This document shows positions 35,052 through 43,669 of a stretch of 64,000 bases of DNA, in pieces; within the stretch, counting starts at the first letter, position 1; the number at the start of each line of letters is the position of its first letter. The DNA is from Chitinophagales bacterium. GTDB taxonomy: Bacteria; Bacteroidota; Bacteroidia; Chitinophagales; Chitinophagaceae. The notes under the pieces are model-generated. The model did not search any database. It had not been told where the DNA came from and saw nothing but the letters and a program-made list of their open reading frames with translations. The position numbers were made by a program, and so were the translations under genes. The DNA lies in contig JAATFP010000054.1 in assembly GCA_015655125.1 (NCBI GenBank), forward strand, positions 1-64,000. The letters are read 5' to 3'.

Positions 35052-36467
35052 ATGGAAATAATACACGTCAGCGCGGAATGTTATCCAATGGCCAAGACCG
35101 GCGGTCTTGCAGATGTAGTGGGAGCCTTGCCAAAATACCAGAACAAACTCGGGCATTTTGCCAAAGTAGTGATGCCCATGCACCGCACTAAGTTTTTATA
35201 CGACAACGAATGGGAAGTAGTACACAAAGGCAGTTTCAGCATGGGCACTTTTTATTACGACTTCACCATCATTAAAGAAAAAACAAACAAGCTCGATTTC
35301 GATCTTTATTGTGTAGATATCAATGGCATGCTTGATCGTGAACGCGTATACGGTTATGATGATGATACGGAACGTTTCACTGCCTTTCAGATTGCGGTAC
35401 TGGAATGGGTTAGCCGTTGGGAACATCGTCCGGATGTGATCAACTGCCACGATCATCACACCGCGCTTATTCCCTTCATGCTCCATTATTGTTACAGCTA
35501 TAATCATATCTCCACCATCCCGGTAACGCTTACCATTCACAACGCGCAATACCAGGGCTGGATGGGCTGGAACAAAGGCACCTATCTTCCGGCGTGGGAT
35601 TCGTGGCGTTGGGGAATGTTGGAATGGGATCATACCATCAATCCTTTGGCCTGCGGCATAAAATGCGCCGACAAAGTGAATACCGTGAGCCCGGGTTACA
35701 TGGACGAACTCATGCGCGAAGCAAACGGACTCGAAGCATTGTTCAATTATGAAAGAGGAAAGTGTTCCGGTATTTTAAACGGTATCGATTACGCCGTATG
35801 GAACCCCGGGACCGACACTTATATCCTCGACAATTTTACCGAAAAAGATTACGATGCGGGAAAATTGCTCAATAAAAAACAATTGTGCCGCGAATTCGGA
35901 TTTGATGCGGAGCTGCCGTTGTTTATTTTCATCGGCAGACTGGTAGGTGAAAAGGCTGCCGATCTTTTACCCGAAGCCATCATCCGTATGTATGCTGAGG
36001 CAAAAGATCAGTTCAGCTTTCTGATATTGGGAAGCGGCGAACCTGCAGTGGAACAGGAACTCACGGCGCTTAACAACCGTTGGGTAGGGTACTACAATTC
36101 CCGGATGGAGTACAACGAAAAATTGAGTCACCAGATGTATGCCGGTGCCGATTTTTTGCTGATGCCGAGCAGGGTGGAGCCGTGTGGTTTGAACCAGATG
36201 TATGCGATGCGGTATGGCACCGTTCCGATCGTTCGCCGCACCGGCGGATTATCTGATACGGTTAAAGATTATGGCGAACAAAACGGGTATGGCATTTGTT
36301 TCAATAACGCAAGTGTGGACGATATCTTACATTCGATGCGTCGCGCGCTGGAGTTATATCACGATACAAAAAAACTCAACGAAGTGCGCCTTGCCATGAT
36401 GCAGATAAAAAACAGCTGGGAAGTAAGCGCCCAACGATACATCGATCTATATTCATCTATCCAATAA
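35052..36467 (+). CDS. glgA: Glycogen synthase (GT5)
   Basis: 471 residues. The ADP-glucose-binding loop is KTGGLADVVGALP near residue 15; the C-terminal domain has FIGRLVGEKAADLL, LMPSRVEPCGLNQMYAMRYG (the E-x7-E region) and RRTGGLSDTV. It transfers glucose from ADP-glucose to growing alpha-1,4-glucan. The N-terminal half is unusual in being rich in Trp/His insertions (WMGWNKGTYLPAWDSWRWG), as in Bacteroidota GlgA. glgC starts 10 bases after its stop, so the pair is an operon. Confidence 0.95.
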   Translation: MEIIHVSAECYPMAKTGGLADVVGALPKYQNKLGHFAKVVMPMHRTKFLYDNEWEVVHKGSFSMGTFYYDFTIIKEKTNKLDFDLYCVDINGMLDRERVYGYDDDTERFTAFQIAVLEWVSRWEHRPDVINCHDHHTALIPFMLHYCYSYNHISTIPVTLTIHNAQYQGWMGWNKGTYLPAWDSWRWGMLEWDHTINPLACGIKCADKVNTVSPGYMDELMREANGLEALFNYERGKCSGILNGIDYAVWNPGTDTYILDNFTEKDYDAGKLLNKKQLCREFGFDAELPLFIFIGRLVGEKAADLLPEAIIRMYAEAKDQFSFLILGSGEPAVEQELTALNNRWVGYYNSRMEYNEKLSHQMYAGADFLLMPSRVEPCGLNQMYAMRYGTVPIVRRTGGLSDTVKDYGEQNGYGICFNNASVDDILHSMRRALELYHDTKKLNEVRLAMMQIKNSWEVSAQRYIDLYSSIQ

Positions 36468-36477
36468 AACAAGTCAT

Positions 36478-37758
36478 ATGTTACACAAAAGAGTAGTGGC
36501 CGTTATCTTAGGCGGCGGCGCCGGAAGCCGGCTATACCCACTCACAGCAACCAGAAGCAAACCAGCCGTACCGATTGCCGGCAAATACAGGTTGGTGGAT
36601 ATTCCGATCTCCAATTGTATCAACAGCAACATCAACCGAATGTTCGTGCTGACACAATATAATTCAGCTTCGCTCAACAAACACATCAAAAATACCTATC
36701 AGTTCAGTGGTTTCAGCAGCGGCTTTGTAGACATCCTTGCTGCGGAGCAAACGCCGGACAGCCCGGGTTGGTTCCAGGGAACGGCCGATGCTGTGCGCCA
36801 GTCGCTCAAACATATCGACAAAAATGATTTTGATTACGTGCTTATTTTAAGCGGCGATCAATTGTACCAGATGGATTTCATGGAAATGATCGAGAATCAC
36901 CAGGCCAGCAATGCCGATATTTCCATCGCAACGATCCCTGTAGGCGAAAGAGATGCGCCGGAATTTGGTATTCTGAAATCAAATGAGGAACATATCATTA
37001 CTTCATTTATCGAAAAACCTGCGAAAGAATTGTTGCCGGAATGGACGAGCGATACCGGCGAAGATATGCACAACCAGGGAAGGCATTACCTCGCATCTAT
37101 GGGTATTTATATTTTTAGCAGAAAACTGTTGTTTCAATTGCTGGAGGAAGAAAAAAAATCCGCCACTGATTTCGGTAAAGAAATCATCCCGGATGCAATC
37201 GATAAATACAAAGTTTTAAGTTACCAATACGATGGTTATTGGACAGACATCGGAAATATTTATTCTTTTTTTGAAGCAAATCTTGCATTGACGTTGGATA
37301 TTCCACCATTCAATTTATTCGATAATAAAAAAATGGTGTACAGCCGCGCCCGCATGCTGCCGCCGGCGAAGATCAGTGGTACGATGCTTGACCAGGCGAT
37401 CATCGCAGAAGGTTCTATCATCAAGGCGCATCGCATTGCAAATTCTGTGATCGGTATCCGCGCACGCATTGGCAGCGGAAGCGTTATCGAAAGCTCTTAC
37501 CTGATGGGAAATGATTTTTATGAAACGATTGAAGAAATAGCCTACAACCTAGGTCGCGGCATACCACCAGTGGGCATCGGCGACAATTGCCATTTTACAA
37601 ACGTGATTGTCGATAAGGATGCACGGATCGGCAACAACGTTGTGATCAGGGCCAATCACGAGATGCCCGCCAGCGATCATGAATTATATACTGTTAAGGA
37701 TGGAATAGTGGTGGTAAAAAAAGGAGCCGTGATAAAAGATGGATTTACTTTGCAGTAA
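36478..37758 (+). CDS. glgC: Glucose-1-phosphate adenylyltransferase
   Basis: 426 residues. VAVILGGGAGSRLYPLTATR is the pyrophosphorylase signature, followed by SKPAVPIAGKYRLVDIPISN, the substrate loop GDQLYQMDF and the Glu/Lys loop FIEKPAKE. The C-terminal left-handed beta-helix is visible as hexapeptide repeats (GSIIKAHRIANSVIGIRARI). It makes ADP-glucose, the committed step of glycogen synthesis, and is usually allosterically controlled. Cotranscribed with glgA. Confidence 0.96.
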   Translation: MLHKRVVAVILGGGAGSRLYPLTATRSKPAVPIAGKYRLVDIPISNCINSNINRMFVLTQYNSASLNKHIKNTYQFSGFSSGFVDILAAEQTPDSPGWFQGTADAVRQSLKHIDKNDFDYVLILSGDQLYQMDFMEMIENHQASNADISIATIPVGERDAPEFGILKSNEEHIITSFIEKPAKELLPEWTSDTGEDMHNQGRHYLASMGIYIFSRKLLFQLLEEEKKSATDFGKEIIPDAIDKYKVLSYQYDGYWTDIGNIYSFFEANLALTLDIPPFNLFDNKKMVYSRARMLPPAKISGTMLDQAIIAEGSIIKAHRIANSVIGIRARIGSGSVIESSYLMGNDFYETIEEIAYNLGRGIPPVGIGDNCHFTNVIVDKDARIGNNVVIRANHEMPASDHELYTVKDGIVVVKKGAVIKDGFTLQ

Positions 37759-38164
37759 CAATAAGTTATAAGATGTCGGGAGGCTGGTTTATTTACATCA
37801 GAAAATACTTCTGCCACTGTTGCCGGAAGTGACCATTGCCCAATTTGAGGAAATATGGCTACTGTTATCTGGGTAGCGTTTCCGTCTGTTCATGAGTATA
37901 CATAAGGTTGTTGATATAATGTGGATAGCCGCGTAACAGAATGATATTCCGCCTTACCGCCGCCGTTTCGCGTATTTTTAAAACCTTTTCTTTATTGCAG
38001 ATAGCCGGAATATTTTTTTACAACGTAGTAGAAATTCCTGTTATTTCAATTTGGAAGTGGTTGCTGAAATCAGGAACTAAACCAGTTCAGGCACTATTGT
38101 TGTTCCGATATGCGCGTATAGTTCACATAAAAAATCACAACTTATGCAAACAAGGCCCACACAA
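37759..38164. other. 405 bp intergenic region, nothing firm
   Basis: Between glgC and the small conserved protein at 38165. A 75-codon plus-strand frame (37941-38168) reads as unstructured sequence without signal peptide or family match; not called. No repeat of note. Confidence 0.4.
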
Positions 38165-38491
38165 ATGACAACAGTCAGCAGCATTCTCGAAAAGCTGCGT
38201 GTAAGAAAGCAAGACAATGAGTTCATTATAAAAGACGGTCAGTTTACTACAACAAACGGTAAGATGTATTCTCCCGACGATCTCAAGATCATTCGTACTT
38301 TCAGGTTTGAGGGTGAATCTGATCCATCAGATTCGTCAATCATTTACCTTATCGAGGCCAACGACGGATTGGTGGGATACAGCATGGACGCTTACGGCGT
38401 TTACAGCAACCACGATGACGACGGGTACGATGATTTTATCCGTAAAATTCCTGTGGAAGAAAGAGAGGAACAGGAAATTTTCGGAAGCTGA
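38165..38491 (+). CDS. Small conserved Bacteroidota protein (often mislabelled PRPP synthetase)
   Basis: 108 residues from the ATG at 38165; an alternative ATG at 38144 adds seven residues. The sequence MTTVSSILEKLRVRKQDNEF, YSPDDLKIIRTFRFEGESDP and LVGYSMDAYGVYSNHDDD follow the pattern of short Bacteroidota proteins that databases call phosphoribosylpyrophosphate synthetase without support. There is no PRPP or ATP motif. Acidic C-terminus. Function unknown. A strong terminator follows. Confidence 0.82.
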   Translation: MTTVSSILEKLRVRKQDNEFIIKDGQFTTTNGKMYSPDDLKIIRTFRFEGESDPSDSSIIYLIEANDGLVGYSMDAYGVYSNHDDDGYDDFIRKIPVEEREEQEIFGS

Positions 38492-38525
38492 CAACTATGT
38501 TAAAACAAATTTCAGATTAATTATT

Positions 38526-38551
38526 CGCCCCGTTACAACCGGGGCGTTTTT
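38526..38551 (+). terminator. Rho-independent terminator
   Basis: CGCCCCG-TTACAAC-CGGGGCG followed by TTTTT, after the small conserved protein. Confidence 0.88.
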
Positions 38552-38652
38552 ATTACAAAAAAAATCTTTGTGGAAAAATCGGGGAAGCACTTACAGGTCC
38601 ATAACGATCAAGTACGGGTAAAATAATCCGTGCTACAATGCGGCAAATCTCG

Positions 38653-39768
38653 TCATGTTTTTTTATTAGTTTTTTTTCGTCGTCCCCACCAGATAATAAA
38701 ACCCGTTACCGGCAAACTTGCGGCAATCAGGCTCGCGAAAAAGGCCAGCAACTTTCCTGTAAATCCAAGGACGGCACCTACGTGTATATCGTAATTCATC
38801 CGTGCGATCTTATCTGCAACATTGGCATCTTTGAACTTTCCTGCATAAGTTCCTTCGGCAGGAAGTTGCGCCCCGGTGAATTGATCATGATGATAGAAGT
38901 CGGAATTGTAATAAGTACCCGGCCGGTGGTTGACAGAAATTTCGATTGGATCTGAATTGCCTGCAGCGAAGTAAATACCCAGACTTTCATTGTCTTTTAT
39001 TGAATCCAGGTGCATTTTCCAAACTTTGTCGCCCATGTTGTAGGAAGGAGTGGGGCGGGTTGTATCGGAAACGGGATGTTTATGTTCGATCTGGGTTTTA
39101 CCGCCGCTGCTTACCCAATAGACCGTTTTCGCGAACCACTCAAATCCAATTACAAGTCCGGTTATTGCCAAAAAGATCGCCACCCATGTCATATAAAAGC
39201 CCAGAACATTGTGAAGGTCGTAATTTTTCCGCCGCCATTTTGCGCTCCATTTTATAGAAAAACGTTGTTTGCGTGCCGCTTTATTTTTCGGCCACCACAA
39301 AATGATGCCGGTGATCATCATCACCAAAAAGATCAGCGTTGCAGAAGCAACGATAGGTTGTCCCAATCTTGGTGGTAGCCATAAATACAAATGCCCCGTT
39401 TGCACCACCCGGAAAAAATCCCGGTTCATATTCTTGTGCCTCAGTACCCGGCCGTTGTAAGGATCTATATATACAATTTCATAATGATCCGCATCGTAGT
39501 AAGAGGCAATGGCAGCATCATCCTTACCCGGATATTCAATTCCAAGTGCTTTTTTAGACTTCAGTACCTGCTCTGCAATTACTTTAATGTCAGAAGGCGG
39601 GAGATAAGTGATATTCTTTTGCTCCACGAATTTAAATGGTTCCGTAATGTTCCGGATCTCGATCTCGAAAGCAAGGATGCACCCTGTGATGCCAAGAAAG
39701 ACGATAACGAGCCCGGAAACCAATCCCAACCAAAGATGTATGATGCGTATGATCTTTTTGAAACCCAT
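38653..39768 (-). CDS. PepSY-associated TM protein (PiuB-like)
   Basis: 371 residues with four membrane helices: near residues 8-30 (HLWLGLVSGLVIVFLGITGC), 140-160, 195-215 and the C-terminal AFFASLIAASLPVTGFIIWW. Helix-flanking His residues (HLWLGL, HNVLGFYMTW) could bind haem or metal, as proposed for iron-siderophore reductases of this family. A PepSY-like beta domain lies between helices 1 and 2. Adjacent to GLPGLI and TonB-receptor genes, it suggests a role in metal or siderophore handling (inference). Confidence 0.88.
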   Translation of the reverse strand: MGFKKIIRIIHLWLGLVSGLVIVFLGITGCILAFEIEIRNITEPFKFVEQKNITYLPPSDIKVIAEQVLKSKKALGIEYPGKDDAAIASYYDADHYEIVYIDPYNGRVLRHKNMNRDFFRVVQTGHLYLWLPPRLGQPIVASATLIFLVMMITGIILWWPKNKAARKQRFSIKWSAKWRRKNYDLHNVLGFYMTWVAIFLAITGLVIGFEWFAKTVYWVSSGGKTQIEHKHPVSDTTRPTPSYNMGDKVWKMHLDSIKDNESLGIYFAAGNSDPIEISVNHRPGTYYNSDFYHHDQFTGAQLPAEGTYAGKFKDANVADKIARMNYDIHVGAVLGFTGKLLAFFASLIAASLPVTGFIIWWGRRKKTNKKT

Positions 39769-39907
39769 ATAAAAACGCTCCTTTGAAAGATGCGTGAAGG
39801 CGCAAAAGTATCCGCATACAAACAGTATAGCAAATCAAAATTGGGAAAATCGTTTACGAAGACGGAAAATATCCCTGTATGTATGATCTTATATCATCCA
39901 TCACAGA

Positions 39908-40666
39908 TCATAACTGTGTACTCCAATAAAGTTGTTCCACAAAGGACTTTGAATCTTCATCTTCACTGTTTACTTCGCCTTTGATCCTTTCAGTAAGAAA
40001 AGTTTTCATGCCGGCCGTGGTCATATATTTTTTGGCCGTAACAGGTTTGATCACTTGTTCATCGGGAACGGACGTGGTAATCTTTGTTGCGATGAAAGAA
40101 GTATACATTCTCGGAATCGTCAATCCGAGGATAGTGCCAGGTAAACCGCTGATGGAGCATGGACCACCTGAAAGCGTGATCTCGTCGGTATAAAATGCGA
40201 AAATGTAAACGCTGTCCATGATAATACCAACGGCCTTTCTGCAGTTATACCCGGCTATAATTCTTGTTTCGGCAGATAACTTCCAGTTGATAGTACGGAT
40301 ACTGTCCTGTATATTGAAATTGGAACCAAAAATATTTTTCTGCATCGTATAAACGCCCGTTGTATGGTCGAAGTACCATGAATTTTCCTCGTCACTTTTC
40401 CGCAAAAATTCCGGCATTTTCATGCCTTCCTGCCAGCGGTCGAATTTGTAAATGCTTTTACCATTTGCAAACGTGAGCGTGTAATATCCTGTTTTGAACG
40501 GAGAAATATTATCCTTCATCATTTCCGCCCACGGACCGCCGCCCAATGTTTTTTTAACGTTTGTTTTCACTTCGTATTCTATCATCGCTTTTGAAACGAA
40601 TGTTTGCGCATTTGTTACAGCAATACCCGCAAATACAATTGTTATAAATAATAAAATCCTTTTCAT
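39908..40666 (-). CDS. GLPGLI family protein
   Basis: 252 residues from the ATG at 40666, with signal peptide MKRILLFITIVFAGIAVTNAQ. The family name motif appears as SISGLPGTILGL, inside a barrel-like or jelly-roll domain rich in Tyr, Phe and Ile. The longer frame to 40687 adds only MIYQTRF. GLPGLI proteins are secreted and commonly sit beside TonB-dependent receptors, as here (the receptor begins 25 bases upstream on the same strand). Function unknown; possibly surface partner or assembly aid of the receptor. Confidence 0.88.
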   Translation of the reverse strand: MKRILLFITIVFAGIAVTNAQTFVSKAMIEYEVKTNVKKTLGGGPWAEMMKDNISPFKTGYYTLTFANGKSIYKFDRWQEGMKMPEFLRKSDEENSWYFDHTTGVYTMQKNIFGSNFNIQDSIRTINWKLSAETRIIAGYNCRKAVGIIMDSVYIFAFYTDEITLSGGPCSISGLPGTILGLTIPRMYTSFIATKITTSVPDEQVIKPVTAKKYMTTAGMKTFLTERIKGEVNSEDEDSKSFVEQLYWSTQL

Positions 40667-40690
40667 AAATCTTGTTTGATAGATCAATAA

Positions 40691-43468
40691 TTATTTTGCA
40701 GCAGCGCCTTTGTTTTTAAAGTTCCACTGGAAACCAAGCAGGAAGTACCTTTTCAGGCGATCGTTCCTTTGCTCGGTATAAACGTTTTCGTAGAAGTTAC
40801 GATCTATCCCGATGTTTTGATTCAGGATATCGCGCACTTTGAAGTAGATCGTGTATTCGTCTTTTTTCAATGTGCGCTGCAGTTTTGCGTTCCACATATT
40901 GTTGTTAAGATCCTGGCTGTTCTTGTCGAGCTTCTGGCGATAATACATCTTGTAATCCGTTTGTATCGACCACACTTTTTTATAATAGATCGTCACATCA
41001 CCGGATAATTGATTTTCACTATAGCTGGTTGCCGGCGCATCCTGTATCGACTTGCTGCGGTTGTATGTATAATTATCTGAGATGCTCACATCATACTTCT
41101 TTTCCTTTGATTTGTTGATCCACGTTCCAATTCCGGTGTTAAGATTGTTGGAATGACTCAACGATCCGTTGATCATATTTGCATAGCGATTGTAACCCGC
41201 ATTAAGATTCAGGTTGATCCTTGTATCTATCTTTTTAATTTTACTACCTACGCCGCCCCAAAAATTCACATTCACATTTCCGTCAGTGTTGATAGGTTGT
41301 GTGATGGTTTTACCATTTGTATACGTTCGTGCGCTGGTGATGGCATTGCTTGTTATTGAACCATTGAGTCCCTGGTAAGTCCAGATATCCTTCAGAAAAT
41401 TATAGCTGTTGTGTGAAATGTTCAATGAATTGGTGAACGAAGGTTTCAGATCCGGGTTACCAAGATATTGATTGAATTCATCATTGTTGTTGCGCAATGG
41501 TTGCAATTGATTGATCGTAGGCTGCCTGTTGTATCCGTTGTAATTTACGCGGAAAGAATGGTTGGCTTTGTACGAATATGTAAAGGATGCCGATGGAAAG
41601 AAGTTGGTATAGTTACGTATATATTCTTTGTCGAATGTTCTGTCGAGCAAATTGAAATGAGTAATGCCCACGCCTGAACCGAAATTGAACTTTATCTTTT
41701 TGAAACTGTAACTGATCTTTACCGCAGGTTTATTCTGCAAAATATTTTGCTTGAAATCATTCGTCAGGGAATCAACCTGTTCATCGTATTTCTGACTTAC
41801 GGCCGAGTAATTAAAACTGTTTTGATTGTTGGTGCCGGAGTTTAAGGTAAGTTCGTGACTCAGTTCCAATGAATACTTTTTACCAAGAGGTTCTGTATAA
41901 ATTGCTTTCGCAATAACACTTTGCGTTTGCTTATCTGTTTCAATCAGACGATCGATTGATGGTGTTGCCGGCAGGCCCGGAATGAATGTCTGGTATTCTG
42001 CGTCCAGGAAATTGGTTCCATCGGAATTTAACAGGTTATAATCGGTGCTGAACGAAAAGGTTCTTCTCGCTTTTTTAAATTTATGTTTGAACAGCACATT
42101 TCCGGAATACGATTGTTTGTCGATATTCGTATTGCTTTTAATATCGCTGCTGTTCATCAATGCTTCATTGATATCTTTTCTTTCAGAAGCAGTGATGGTT
42201 TCAGATTCGGTGTGATAGATATTTGCACGTGCCGTGAATTTGATCGTATTGTTTGAGTCAAGTTTCACATCATAAGTGCCGCTGATCTTTACATTATTAC
42301 GGTTGATATGTGAGTTTGCAATGGATCTTTCGTTGTACACCGTATCAGGATTAATCGTTGTTTTTGTATAAGAATTCTGGGTATTGTGGTAATCCTGGCT
42401 ATTGAACTTAGGCGAAAAATTGAGTGTTTGCTTGTCGTTCCATTTGTTGCTGTATTGAACGCCGGCGTTGATGTTTCTGATGAAACCATTTTCCGTATTT
42501 ACGTAGGGTTCGTCGTCGGAACCGCCGCCGCGCCATTGGTACATCGTCATTCCATCATCATCGATACTCATGCTCACATTTTCATTTTCACTTCCGTATT
42601 TATTGCTGTCGTCCCAGCTAAGTCCGTCCTGGCCCGTATTTCCGTTTAATACAAAAGCCGATAACTTTCTCTTTCCTTTAAAGGTGCTGAATAATATATT
42701 ATTGTTATATCGATCTTCTTTGTCTTTCAACAGGCCGCCGGAAAGATCCACTTTTCCAAAGTACCCTGTTTTTTTATCTTCTTTCAATTTAAGGTTGATC
42801 GTCTTTTGTGTTTTGCCGTCGTCGATGCCGGTAAATTCCGATTGGTCGCTTTTTTTATCAAATACCTGCACTTCTTTCACCGCATCTGCGCGAAGATTTT
42901 TCACGGCCATTCCCGGATCATCGCCGAAAAATTCTTCGCCATCTACCAACACTTTTTCTACTGCCACACCCATATTCTTGATCGTTCCGTCCTTATCCAC
43001 CTGGAATCCAGGCATCTTTTTAAGTAGTTCTTCCACATTCGCATTGGCGCTAACTTTAAAGCTGTCGGCCGTGTAAATAGTCGTATCGCCCTTTACCCTC
43101 ATCGGGCTGCCGCTTTTTAAAACGATCGCTTCCAGTAATTTCAATTTACCGGTCACCGCAATCGGCGCAATTTCCGTCGCCGATTGTTTAATCTCGATAT
43201 TTTCAACGTAGTCGGCAAACATCGGGTGCATCACCATCAGGATGTAATTTCCTGCCGGTGTTTTAGTAAGCTGGTAAGAGCCGTCCGGCCTGGTTCTTGT
43301 AAAATCAACCAATGACGAATCTTTCGTGGACAACAACGCTACCACTGCATTTTCCACAGCCATTTTAGAAGTCGTATCTTTCAACACGCCGGTAACGATT
43401 GTTTTTTGCGCCAAACAAAATTGTATTGAGAATAAAAAGCACAGGAAGAGTACGAGGCTTTTGGTCAT
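40691..43468 (-). CDS. TonB-dependent-receptor-like outer-membrane protein (CarboxypepD_reg + barrel)
   Basis: 925 residues from the ATG at 43468 (signal peptide MTKSLVLFLCFLFSIQFCLA, mature start Q). Domains: carboxypeptidase-regulatory-like beta domain (about 25-105; GVLKDTTSKMAVENAVVALL), plug domain (about 120-230; NANVEELLKKMPGFQVDKDG and VEKVLVDGEEFFGDDPGMAV), then a beta barrel ending KYFLLGFQWNFKNKG. It lacks a clear TonB box, as usual for the outer-membrane beta-barrel-3 type. Probably transports or binds a metal-ligand complex or peptide. Paired with GLPGLI and PepSY genes on the same strand. Confidence 0.92.
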   Translation of the reverse strand: MTKSLVLFLCFLFSIQFCLAQKTIVTGVLKDTTSKMAVENAVVALLSTKDSSLVDFTRTRPDGSYQLTKTPAGNYILMVMHPMFADYVENIEIKQSATEIAPIAVTGKLKLLEAIVLKSGSPMRVKGDTTIYTADSFKVSANANVEELLKKMPGFQVDKDGTIKNMGVAVEKVLVDGEEFFGDDPGMAVKNLRADAVKEVQVFDKKSDQSEFTGIDDGKTQKTINLKLKEDKKTGYFGKVDLSGGLLKDKEDRYNNNILFSTFKGKRKLSAFVLNGNTGQDGLSWDDSNKYGSENENVSMSIDDDGMTMYQWRGGGSDDEPYVNTENGFIRNINAGVQYSNKWNDKQTLNFSPKFNSQDYHNTQNSYTKTTINPDTVYNERSIANSHINRNNVKISGTYDVKLDSNNTIKFTARANIYHTESETITASERKDINEALMNSSDIKSNTNIDKQSYSGNVLFKHKFKKARRTFSFSTDYNLLNSDGTNFLDAEYQTFIPGLPATPSIDRLIETDKQTQSVIAKAIYTEPLGKKYSLELSHELTLNSGTNNQNSFNYSAVSQKYDEQVDSLTNDFKQNILQNKPAVKISYSFKKIKFNFGSGVGITHFNLLDRTFDKEYIRNYTNFFPSASFTYSYKANHSFRVNYNGYNRQPTINQLQPLRNNNDEFNQYLGNPDLKPSFTNSLNISHNSYNFLKDIWTYQGLNGSITSNAITSARTYTNGKTITQPINTDGNVNVNFWGGVGSKIKKIDTRINLNLNAGYNRYANMINGSLSHSNNLNTGIGTWINKSKEKKYDVSISDNYTYNRSKSIQDAPATSYSENQLSGDVTIYYKKVWSIQTDYKMYYRQKLDKNSQDLNNNMWNAKLQRTLKKDEYTIYFKVRDILNQNIGIDRNFYENVYTEQRNDRLKRYFLLGFQWNFKNKGAAAK

Positions 43469-43669
43469 GCAGTTAGTTTTAAAGTTGCTCAAATATGAGC
43501 TATAAAATATTGGATGCAAACTAACTATTACTAAATTTACGTTAAAACGATTTTTTATAAGCGGTAACATGTTCTCTCAGATTGCGCCGATTACGCTGAT
43601 TTTATTACTGGATTTTTACGGGGTACGAACATTAATGAAGTTATATGCGGGAAAACAAAAAATATTATT

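Noticed and set aside
37941-38168. 75-codon plus-strand frame after glgC
   Set aside because: Reads as random hydrophobic/basic mix; overlaps the start of a better-supported gene.
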